DNA from: Paracoccaceae bacterium
GTDB lineage: Bacteria; Pseudomonadota; Alphaproteobacteria; Rhodobacterales; Rhodobacteraceae
Assembly (NCBI GenBank): GCA_023254015.1
Contig: JALQYS010000068.1
Coordinates: 1 to 14,820, forward strand
Length of the DNA: 14,820 nt
Reading direction: 5' to 3'
Made by a program: the position numbers and the translations under genes. Positions 6,821-12,967 of this stretch are shown here, one piece after another; position 1 is the first letter of the stretch, and each line of letters opens with the position of its first letter. Under the pieces are notes generated by a model. That model ran no database searches. It saw only the letters and a program-made list of their open reading frames with translations, and was not told where the DNA came from.

Positions 6821-7846
6821 ATGGAAGATTATATCGGTCTCGACGTATCGATGAAAGAGACGGCGGTTTCGATCCGACGTGACGGGCAGCGCATCTGGCG
6901 CGGGAAATGCGCTTCGGATCCGACGGTCATTGCCCAGCTGATACGCAAGCGCGCGCCGTTCGCCAAACGAATTGTGTTCGAGACCGGCCCCTTGTCGGTG
7001 TGGTTCTACCATGCGCTTTGCTCGGAAGGCATGCCTGCGATCTGTATCGATGCCCGTCACGCCAAGGCCGCGCTCGACATGGCGCCTAACAAGACTGATG
7101 CGAATGACGCCGATGGTTTGGCCCATCTTGCAGAAGTCGGTTTTTTCCGTGAGGTGCGAGTGAAAGGCTTCGACAGCATGTTGACCCGCACGCTGGTGAC
7201 GGCTCGGCGCCAGCTGATCCGGATCACGACTGCACTCTCCAACCAGATCCGGGGTTTGATGAAGACTTTCGGTTTGGTTGTTCACGCCGGTAAGGGCAGT
7301 AACTTCGAAAGAAATGTCCGCCTGCTGCTCGCCGATCATCCCGGCCTTTCCGAGATCATGCTGCCGCTTTTGGAGGCTTGGCGCACAACGCGCCTGCAGT
7401 CAGTCGAGCTTGGCCGGCAGCTCGTCACGCAGGCGCGCCAGGTTAAGGCATGCCAGCTTCTTATGTCGATCCCTGGCGTCGGAGTGATCACGGCAACCGC
7501 ATTCGTGACGGCCATCGAAAACCCCGACAACTTCCGCAGGTCCCGCTCTGTCGGGGCCTGGCTGGGCCTGACCACCCGGCGATACCAGTCCGGGGAAGTC
7601 GACTATGATGGTCACATATCCCGGCGCGGCGACCGCCATGTGAGAAGCCTTCTCTACGAGGCGGCAATGGTCATTCTGACCCGTAGCCGTGCCGACAGCG
7701 ACCTGCGGACATGGGGGCTGAAACTCAAGGAGCGCATCGGCTTCAAGCGCGCTGCCGTCGCGGTGGCCCGAAAACTCGCAGTCATAATGCATGCAATGCT
7801 CCGGGCCGACGCCTCGTTCGTGCGGGTTGCAAAGGCCGCAGCCTAA
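6821..7846 (+). CDS. IS110-family transposase (DEDD recombinase)
   Basis: A complete 341-residue transposase. The N-terminal RuvC-like DEDD domain shows YIGLDVS (D8), FETGP (E54) and KTDANDADG (D93 and D96). The C-terminal Transposase_20 domain begins at SIPGVGVITATAF (about 216-228). HISRRGD follows, with S267 as the candidate serine nucleophile of this family, and then RSLLYEAA. The length is normal and no frameshift is present, so the enzyme may be active. The ATG at 6821 has GAGGGAG 7 bases upstream, though that site is inside a predicted stem. IS110 enzymes use an element-encoded RNA to recognise donor and target DNA. The insertion is in the same orientation as the helicase-like gene it breaks. 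Confidence 0.93.
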   Translation: MEDYIGLDVSMKETAVSIRRDGQRIWRGKCASDPTVIAQLIRKRAPFAKRIVFETGPLSVWFYHALCSEGMPAICIDARHAKAALDMAPNKTDANDADGLAHLAEVGFFREVRVKGFDSMLTRTLVTARRQLIRITTALSNQIRGLMKTFGLVVHAGKGSNFERNVRLLLADHPGLSEIMLPLLEAWRTTRLQSVELGRQLVTQARQVKACQLLMSIPGVGVITATAFVTAIENPDNFRRSRSVGAWLGLTTRRYQSGEVDYDGHISRRGDRHVRSLLYEAAMVILTRSRADSDLRTWGLKLKERIGFKRAAVAVARKLAVIMHAMLRADASFVRVAKAAA

Positions 7847-8137
7847 TACTTCTCCAATAGCGCTCAAGCCGCGAGCGCGCCAAGGCGTCCCTGCCGGGAC
7901 GTAGGTCGAGCCATTCCGCTGATCGAGTTGCACCAGCTAAAACAGCCGAGTGCGTTTCGCACATTGGAAGGCTCCTCCGCGAAGACCCATCATGCGGCGA
8001 CCGACGTGTCGACCGCGAAGACGACCCTGACCCGGCAAACGTTTCGACGACGCGCACTCGGATCCTCAGGCGCATTGGTCTCGCGCATGACCTGAAGAGC
8101 GACCTCCCGCCGTCTGACGCCCGGTGGTGCAAAGAAA
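7847..8137 (+). other. Right-end non-coding segment of the IS110 element
   Basis: About 290 bp with no recognisable protein. One rightward frame is open from 7861 to a TAG at 8161 but has no ATG and an unfamiliar product. Structure includes a hairpin GCGGCGAC (7994-8001), loop CGACGT, GTCG-A-CCGC (8008-8016). It is flanked by the exact 10-bp direct repeat CCGCGAAGAC at 7977-7986 and 8013-8022. AACAGCC (7941-7947) is the inverse of GGCTGTT at 6747-6753 and could be a subterminal repeat, which would place the right end nearer 7950. In the IS1111 group the guide RNA is encoded downstream of the transposase, so this is a second candidate location. Confidence 0.35.
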
Positions 8138-8809
8138 ATGCTTGCAATTCTGGCTGCGATTAGACGACTCGATGCTCGACCGTTCGATCTGGGCGACGGG
8201 AGCTATGATGTCCGCCGCAGAGCCTTGCAGGACAAGATGGGCAGGGCGCATTCAGTGACGACCCAGGTGCATCTGGATTCTCGGATCAACAGGATCCTGT
8301 GGCAGGTGCGCGAGGCTGAAGTCATTCAGGCCCTCGATCGGGTCCGGGCCGTCCGATTTCCCCGAAGGGTTCTTCTTCTCAACGCACTGGACTTGCGCAG
8401 GCTTGATGATGATCCCGCGACCGAGGAGCTCGGTGTACCTGCTGACCGGTGCATGTCTTGGCCGGAGATTCGTAATGGTGGAAACCGGGCTGAAGCCGTG
8501 CTGGAGGCCAGCGGTGGCTTCCTGCCCGTCGCGCCCAAGGCGCTGGTGCAGATCGCTCCGGAAATATTTCCCAGCCTCGAAGCCGCGAAAAAATGGCTGC
8601 AGCGCACGGATATTTCCGAGGCGCTGGTCCATCATGCCGAACATCTGACCTATCTGCAGGTTCGACCCATTGGGCAGCGGGGGAAGCCATGGCCTTTGAT
8701 TGTTGATCGGCGGCGGCAGAAGAACCTTTCTGCGGCCCGCGCAGACTTCGAGGCCATGATCGGCATGGAGATGGCAGTTTGGCAAGTGGATGACGGCAGT
8801 CGGCTTTGA
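8138..8809 (+). pseudogene. Helicase-like ATPase, 3' part (separated by the IS110 element)
   Basis: A 223-codon frame with an ATG at 8138, probably fortuitous. Coherent family-like sequence starts near 8162. It contains LDSRINRILWQVREAEVIQA followed by LDRVR, which fits the conserved region and arginine-bearing motif VI of the plasmid helicase group whose Walker motifs are at 5242-5685. A further domain of about 120 residues follows, with VAPKALVQIAPEIFPSLEAA and a basic stretch near the end. The phase differs from the 5' part. Deleting about 1462 bp (6700-8161) restores one frame of roughly 909 codons. The gene is therefore read as a single ORF split by the IS. Alone, this half lacks the nucleotide-binding motifs. 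Confidence 0.65.
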
Positions 8810-8960
8810 TCTCGTTGAGGGAAGAGGCTGCTAGCTCGGACGCGCCTCTGATATTGGCTGCCCGCCCATCCGGTTTTGACAGGGACAAATGCCTTAAAGA
8901 AAAGGGGCAGTCGACTGGAAGACGCAAGCACTGACGGGAAGCTCACCGGGCACCGGTCTT

Positions 8961-9473
8961 GTCCAGGGCAGTTCCGCTGACCATGTCAGCAAAAATCTGC
9001 GCTGCGGCGCCGCGCTTTATGGCTGCATCGGCACCCCGCCGGATTTCGCGCCGGTGCTGTCGCTCTACGGCAGAGTGGCAATGGTGGCAGAGTTTCCGGC
9101 TGGCAGCACAGTGGGTTATGACCGCACCACCCGGCTGGCCCGCACCACCCGGCTGGCCCGCGATACCCGGCTGGCCAATATCCCGCTAGGCTATGCCAAT
9201 GGCTATCGGCGGAGCTTTTCCAATCTCGGGCAGGTGCTGATCCGCGGGTGCCGCGCCCCGGTGATGGGCAAGGTGTCGATGAATGCCATCATGGCCGATG
9301 TCACCGATATTCCTGCAGTGCAGGGCGGCGATGTGGCGGTGGCCTTTGGCGCGCAGGGCGCAGAGGCGATCGCCGCCGCCGAGGTGGAGCGCATCTCGGG
9401 CCGCGTCCTGGCCGATCTGTTCTGCAGCTGGGGCCGGTTGAACGACCGGCTCTGCCTGCACGGGGGCAGCTGA
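8961..9473 (+). pseudogene. Broad-specificity amino acid racemase (alanine racemase family), 3' fragment
   Basis: Only the last about 170 codons of a fold-type III PLP racemase remain. The frame reads LRCGAALYG (family RPG-x-x-LYG), then VGYDRT with the tyrosine that corresponds to the catalytic base, IPLGYANGYRR, and MGKVSMNAIMADVTD. The 'SMN' in place of the usual 'SMD', and 'VGYDRT', are features I associate with Bsr-type broad-spectrum racemases that accept Arg, Lys and Ala. The N-terminal PLP barrel with its lysine is absent. No helicase or racemase sequence was recognised in 8810-8960, so the 5' end was lost by deletion or recombination. A run of 18-bp repeats at 9123-9176 adds six residues beside the active-site segment. 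It is convergent with the Lrp gene, with 2 bp between the stops. It was probably part of the same basic-amino-acid pathway as its neighbours. Confidence 0.8.
9123..9176 (+). repeat. Three tandem 18-bp units inside the racemase fragment
   Basis: Units 9123-9140 and 9141-9158 are identical (CGCACCACCCGGCTGGCC). Unit 9159-9176 differs at three positions (CGCGATACCCGGCTGGCC). They encode RTTRLA-RTTRLA-RDTRLA. Relatives appear to have two such units here, so a recent slippage duplication that kept the frame is likely. Confidence 0.85.
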
Positions 9474-9475
9474 TG

Positions 9476-9901
9476 TCAGACCGAGCTGAGCAGAATGCTG
9501 GTCTCGCTGTTGGTGATGCCCTCGATGGTGCGCACCTCGCGCAGCACCCGGTCGAAATCATGCAGGTTTTCGGCCCGGAGCTGGGCGACGAGATCCCATT
9601 TGCCATTGGTCGTGTGCAGCGAATGCAGTTCCGGCATGCCGCGCAACTGGCGAATGACTGCGGTGGTCGACCGGCCATTCACCTCGATCAGCATCATGGC
9701 GCGGATGCTGTTGTCGCTGTGATCCTCGCGCGCGCGGATGGTGAAGCCCAGCACCGCGCCGGTATCCAGCAGCCGGTCCAGCCGCGCCTGCGCGGTGGCC
9801 CGCGACACGCCAAGAATGGTCGCCAGATTGGAGATCGGCACCCGCCCGTCTTCGCGCAGCATGGCGATCAGTCGGCGGTCAAGGTCATCAAAGATGTGCA
9901 T
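9476..9901 (-). CDS. Lrp/AsnC-family transcriptional regulator
   Basis: A complete 141-residue Lrp/AsnC protein. Residues 1-60 form the winged helix-turn-helix (DDLDRRLIAMLREDGRVPIS, then NLATILGVSRATAQARLDRL). Residues about 65-135 form the RAM effector-binding and oligomerization domain, ending in TIEGITNSETSILL. The length is typical. The ATG at 9901 begins the standard N-terminus. It is divergent from the ornithine cyclodeaminase gene across a 127-bp region with inverted repeats, so it probably controls that operon and itself in response to an amino acid such as ornithine, citrulline, arginine or proline. The effector cannot be told from sequence. Lrp-type regulators next to ornithine cyclodeaminase genes are a familiar arrangement in proteobacteria. 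Confidence 0.93.
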   Translation of the reverse strand: MHIFDDLDRRLIAMLREDGRVPISNLATILGVSRATAQARLDRLLDTGAVLGFTIRAREDHSDNSIRAMMLIEVNGRSTTAVIRQLRGMPELHSLHTTNGKWDLVAQLRAENLHDFDRVLREVRTIEGITNSETSILLSSV

Positions 9902-10028
9902 GACAAACTGTTAGCCGAAGCCGGGCAAATTGTACAGTTTCGGCGCGGCTTTCAGTAATAACCACAATTTATGCCAACTATCGTCGGAAGCTATCCTTTG
10001 CCGGAGCTTCCGCAACCGGAGAAGATCC
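9902..10028 (+). promoter_or_regulatory. Divergent Lrp/ocd control region with two inverted repeats
   Basis: AAACTGT (9905-9911) and ACAGTTT (9934-9940) form an inverted repeat that starts 3 bp from the regulator's ATG. CCGAA (9915-9919) and TTCGG (9939-9943) form an overlapping one. Further right, CGGAAGCT (9985-9992) and AGCTTCCG (10005-10012) form a perfect 8-bp stem with a 12-nt loop, just before the GGAGAAG ribosome site at 10018-10024. The first pair suits a regulator operator; the second could be a 5'-leader hairpin or another operator. The AT-rich 9952-9975 stretch is the likely ocd promoter. Confidence 0.5.
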
Positions 10029-11099
10029 ATGCAAGCCCAAGCGAAAATCTGCCAGACGGTGCCCTATCTCGGGGTCGGGAACATGCTGCGCCTGCTGGCG
10101 CATCAGGGCCTTGAACCCACGATCCGGGGCATGGCGGCCTATATCGAGGAAGATTTCCGCCGCTGGCCGCTGTTCGACAAATGCCCGCGCGTCGCCAGCC
10201 ATTCGGCGGAAGGGGTGATCGAGCTGATGCCCACCTCGGACGGCACGCTTTACGGGTTCAAATATGTGAACGGCCACCCGAAGAACACCCATGACGGGCT
10301 GCAGACCGTAACCGCCTTCGGCCTGCTGTCGGATGTGGCCACCGGCTATCCGCGCTTCCTGTCGGAAATGACGATCACCACCGCGATCCGCACCGCCGCA
10401 ACCTCGGCCCTGGCGGCGAAATATCTGGCGCGGCCGGATGCGCAGGTGATGGCGATGATCGGGCTGGGCGCGCAATCGGAATTCCAGGCGCTGGCCTTCC
10501 GCGCACTTTGCGGCATCGACAGGCTGCGCGTCCATGACATCGCCCCCGCGGCGACAGCCAAGTTCATCGCCAATATGGCGGATCAGGGCCTGACGATCAC
10601 CGCCTGCGCCTCCGCGGCCGAAGCGGTGCTCGGCGCCGATATCATCACCACGGTCACCGCCGACAAGCTGAATGCCACGGTGCTGAACGACAACATGGTC
10701 GGCGCGGGCGTGCATATCAACGCGGTCGGTGGCGATTGCCCCGGCAAGACCGAACTGCAGGCCGATATCCTGCACCGGGCGGCGGTTTTCGTCGAATTCC
10801 CCGAGCAGACCCGGATCGAGGGCGAGATCCAGCAGATGGCGCCGGATTTCCCGGTGACCGAACTCTGGCGCGTGATCGCGGGTGAATTGCCGGGGCGCAC
10901 GAGCCGCGACCAGATCACGCTGTTCGATTCGGTTGGCTTTGCCACCGAAGACTTGTCGGCCCTGCGCTATCTGCGCGATGTGGTGCAAGGCACACCCTTT
11001 GTTGAAGATATCGACCTTGTGGCGGCCCCCACCGATCCGCGCAACCTCTACGGGCTGATCCGCGCCGCCGCCCCTGCCCCCCTGATGGAGACCCTGTGA
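10029..11099 (+). CDS. ocd: Ornithine cyclodeaminase family protein
   Basis: A 356-residue member of the ornithine cyclodeaminase/mu-crystallin family, which converts L-ornithine to L-proline and ammonia with bound NAD. Visible motifs include YGFKYVNGHPKN in the substrate region, AIRTAATSALAA with R121, and the Rossmann segment MIGLGAQSEFQALA (G145 onward). INAVGGDCPGKTEL carries D236 at the position of the catalytic Asp in characterised enzymes (D228 in Pseudomonas putida). The start is the ATG at 10029, preceded by GGAGAAG; the frame is open upstream to 9930, but that part overlaps the promoter. The stop overlaps the next gene as TGATG at 11097-11101, giving tight coupling. The longer, Bradyrhizobium/Pseudomonas-type sequence and the CtlX partner favour true ornithine cyclodeaminase over the related alanine dehydrogenase or dehydratase activities of this superfamily. 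Confidence 0.9.
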   Translation: MQAQAKICQTVPYLGVGNMLRLLAHQGLEPTIRGMAAYIEEDFRRWPLFDKCPRVASHSAEGVIELMPTSDGTLYGFKYVNGHPKNTHDGLQTVTAFGLLSDVATGYPRFLSEMTITTAIRTAATSALAAKYLARPDAQVMAMIGLGAQSEFQALAFRALCGIDRLRVHDIAPAATAKFIANMADQGLTITACASAAEAVLGADIITTVTADKLNATVLNDNMVGAGVHINAVGGDCPGKTELQADILHRAAVFVEFPEQTRIEGEIQQMAPDFPVTELWRVIAGELPGRTSRDQITLFDSVGFATEDLSALRYLRDVVQGTPFVEDIDLVAAPTDPRNLYGLIRAAAPAPLMETL

Positions 11100-12052
11100 T
11101 GACCCCGACCCGTTCCGCCGCGTCCAGCGTTCAGGCCCCGCGCGGCGTGGTGATGATCCGCCCGCACCACTTCACCCCCAATCCGCAAACCGCAGTGGAC
11201 AACGCCTTTCAGGGCACCGATTCAGCGCGCAGCGCCCGCGCAATTGCGCAGGCCGCATATGACGAGGCAACCAAGGCCGCTGAAAGCCTGCAGGCCGCCG
11301 GGGTGCGGGTGCATCTGTTTGACGACGCGGGCACCACCACGCCGGATTCCTGTTTCCCCAACAACTGGTTTTCCACCCATGCGGGCGGCCATGTCGCGAT
11401 CTATCCGATGTACTCTCCCAACCGGCGGCTGGAGCGCCGGGCCGATGTGATCGAAATGCTGAAGCACAATTACCGCGTTCAGGACGTGATCGACTATTCC
11501 GGGCTGGAACAAGACGATGTGTTTCTAGAGGGTACCGGGGCAATGGTGCTGGACCATGTCGAGCGTGTGGCCTACGCTGCGCGATCACATCGCACCAATG
11601 AAGTGGCGCTGGAGCGGTTCTGCACGCATTTCAACTTCGAACCCATTGTCTTCGATGCCGCGGATGGCGCAGGCAAGCCAGTCTATCACACAAATGTGCT
11701 GATGTGCATTGGCACCGGCTTTGCGCTGATCGGGCTGGACACGATCCGCCTGCCCGCCCGCCGGGCAGAAATCGAGCAACGCCTAGCGGATAGCGGTCGC
11801 GATATCCTGGACCTGTCGCATCGCCAGATCACGGAGTTTGCCGGCAATGCCATCGAACTGACCGGCGATCAGGGACCAGTCCTGGCGATTTCGGCCCGCG
11901 CGCTGCGGGCGTTGGAACCGGACCAGAAGGCGCGGCTGGAAGCCCATGTAGCGCTACTGCCGCTGGATATTCCCACCATCGAACTGGCAGGCGGATCCGT
12001 GCGCTGCATGCTGGCGGGTGTTCACCTGACCCCGCGCCCAAGTGCCCGATGA
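11099..12052 (+). CDS. ctlX: CtlX-type citrulline hydrolase / arginine deiminase-related protein
   Basis: A 317-residue member of the amidinotransferase/dimethylargininase fold. Motifs include SCFPNNWFSTH near residue 82, FLEGTGAMVLDH (E144), YHTNVLMCIGTGFA (H197) and, near the C-terminus, GGSVRCMLAGVHL with C303 as the likely nucleophile. These are the features of the group named CtlX, reported as a citrulline ureidase that releases ornithine, CO2 and ammonia in Francisella. The ATG at 11099 overlaps the cyclodeaminase stop; a GTG one codon earlier is less likely. The pairing implies citrulline to ornithine to proline, with the upstream enzyme consuming the downstream enzyme's product. Dimethylargininase or arginine deiminase activity is the alternative. 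Fold and residues are clear; the substrate is inferred. Confidence 0.8.
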   Translation: MTPTRSAASSVQAPRGVVMIRPHHFTPNPQTAVDNAFQGTDSARSARAIAQAAYDEATKAAESLQAAGVRVHLFDDAGTTTPDSCFPNNWFSTHAGGHVAIYPMYSPNRRLERRADVIEMLKHNYRVQDVIDYSGLEQDDVFLEGTGAMVLDHVERVAYAARSHRTNEVALERFCTHFNFEPIVFDAADGAGKPVYHTNVLMCIGTGFALIGLDTIRLPARRAEIEQRLADSGRDILDLSHRQITEFAGNAIELTGDQGPVLAISARALRALEPDQKARLEAHVALLPLDIPTIELAGGSVRCMLAGVHLTPRPSAR

Positions 12053-12132
12053 CGCGACTTCTCTGCCATGATCAACCCGCAGAATCCGAACTTTCTCCAT
12101 GGACAAATCTGGCACTTCGGGCTGAGAGGCGG

Positions 12133-12198
12133 ATGAGAGCAGCAATTTATACGTGCGGCTCGGCACAATACGTTTTGACCGAACTGCCGGCACGTTGA
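12133..12198 (+). pseudogene. Possible 5' remnant of a zinc-type alcohol dehydrogenase
   Basis: A 21-codon frame starts ATGAGAGCAGCAATTTATAC after a GAGAGGCGG ribosome-like site and encodes MRAAIYTCGSAQYVLTELPA. That resembles the first strand of medium-chain alcohol dehydrogenases (MRAAIYTRYG...). It stops at the TGA at 12196. The rest of 12053-12288 shows nothing else I recognise. A short match of this kind can arise by chance. Confidence 0.25.
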
Positions 12199-12288
12199 GC
12201 CGGATTGCCATCGGTCGCGGGCGCAACCTGCGTTTGGGCCCACTCCCTGAAGACCGTCATTTTACAGCGCATAGTCTTGAACAAAGGC

Positions 12289-12317
12289 GCCTCCCCGGTC
12301 TGATGAACCGGGGAGGC
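12289..12317 (-). terminator. Strong hairpin terminator after the LysR fragment
   Basis: GCCTCCCCGGT (12289-12299) and ACCGGGGAGGC (12307-12317) form a perfect 11-bp stem with a 7-nt loop, 8 bp beyond the LysR stop. On the minus strand the stem is followed by GCCTTTGTTC, a weak T-run, so termination of leftward transcription fits best. It could also stop read-through from the citrulline operon. Confidence 0.7.
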
Positions 12318-12325
12318 ACGCGGGC

Positions 12326-12652
12326 TCAGTCGAACGCCACGACGAACTCGGCGACGATGGCTTTGACGAGCCGCTCGGTGATCCGGTCCCTCTGCCAAAG
12401 GGCTGTCATCTCGATGGGCGTGGGCTCCCAGTCGGGAAATAGCCGCACCAAGCTGCCCGACTGGCAAGCAGCATCCACCAGGAAGGTCGGCAGATTCGCG
12501 ACGCCAAGCCCGGCGATGGCAGCTTCGACCAGAATGGATTGCCGGTTGGCCGCGAAGTCGATTTTCGGCAGCACGGTGACGGACGCCCCGCTACCATGGT
12601 GCAACTGCCACTCGATCAGGTCACGCCGGATTGCCAATCTGTTCCGTTCTGG
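12326..12652 (-). pseudogene. LysR-family regulator, 3' fragment of the effector domain
   Basis: About 109 codons at the end of a LysR-type regulator. The readable part includes WQLHHGSGASVTVLPKIDFA, then NRQSILVEAAIAGLGVANLP and SGSLVRLFPDWEP. These are the last strands and helices of the periplasmic-binding-like effector domain (the 'aaxaGlGiaxlP' motif). The winged-helix DNA-binding domain and first effector subdomain are missing. The minus-strand frame stays open to 12742, but sequence beyond about 12652 does not look like this family. The break is followed by IS remnants, which probably removed the 5' part. The gene cannot act as a regulator in this form. Confidence 0.7.
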
Positions 12653-12759
12653 CGGCAGTTGGGGCGTCGCGCTGGACGTCGAGGTTCTGGTCCCGCGTTG
12701 CAACCCGAGTGCTGCCCAAGAGTATGGACAAAACTTTCCCAAAACTCGACTGATTTTGA

Positions 12760-12855
12760 CATGGGTTTATGTTCTGGCCAACCACCCGCACTCAGGGCTG
12801 AAAATGCGCGCGCCCCGCGAGTTTATGGCAGCTCAAACCGCAACCGCTGTGAGTG
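12760..12855 (+). pseudogene. IS3-family OrfB C-terminal remnant
   Basis: The plus frame reads NHPHSGLKMRAPREFMAAQT. This matches the ending of IS3-group integrase-type transposases (N-x-RPHSxLxxxxPxEF). Nothing of the catalytic core is present, and the frame runs on without a stop into the palindrome at 12887. It is a short tail of an older element between the LysR fragment and the IS21 copy. The call is made on one motif of about 20 residues. Confidence 0.5.
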
Positions 12856-12886
12856 CTGGACGTAATCTCCCCAGTTTGGCGCTGAT

Positions 12887-12924
12887 GCCGATGGTCAGGG
12901 GGGCATGCCCCCCTGACCATCGGC
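12887..12924. repeat. Perfect 38-bp palindrome at abutted insertion-sequence ends
   Basis: GCCGATGGTCAGGGGGGCA (12887-12905) is followed at once by its exact inverse (12906-12924) with no spacer. Each half, read inward, begins TGCCCCCCTGACC, and IS21 ends begin with TG. The right half is therefore the left terminus of the IS21 copy that follows. The left half is an identical terminus in the opposite orientation. The region is likely to form a cruciform. Confidence 0.9.
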
Positions 12925-12967
12925 GGCGCAGAATTCCCCCTGTTGATGCCAAGAGAAGGGCGCGCAG

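Larger units (their letters stand above)
6701..8161 (+). mobile_element. IS110-family insertion sequence (ends tentative)
   Basis: The element interrupts the helicase-like gene. The limits are set by where helicase-like sequence stops on the left (after the codons for AYFAHG, base 6699) and resumes on the right (about 8162). TAATCGC at 6701-6707 is the exact inverse of GCGATTA at 8155-8161. Removing 6700-8161 joins the two halves in frame as AHG-RRLDARPFDL. The element would then be about 1.46 kb, with about 120 bp before the transposase and about 315 bp after it. IS110 elements usually lack true terminal repeats and IS1111-group members have short subterminal ones, so the 7-bp match may be chance. 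No target duplication is evident, as expected for this family. Confidence 0.6.

Noticed and set aside
7861..8163. Open plus-strand frame after the IS110 transposase
   Set aside because: It has no ATG, no recognisable family and no ribosome site. I treat it as non-coding right-end sequence, though its amino-acid composition is not absurd.
8810..8960. Possible gene between the helicase 3' part and the racemase fragment
   Set aside because: Frames here are short and unlike any family I recognise, with no ribosome site, so it is left as junction DNA.
9978..10988. Long minus-strand frame (336 codons) opposite ornithine cyclodeaminase
   Set aside because: Antisense shadow of a clearly recognised enzyme gene, with a His/Arg/Gly-rich composition typical of such shadows.
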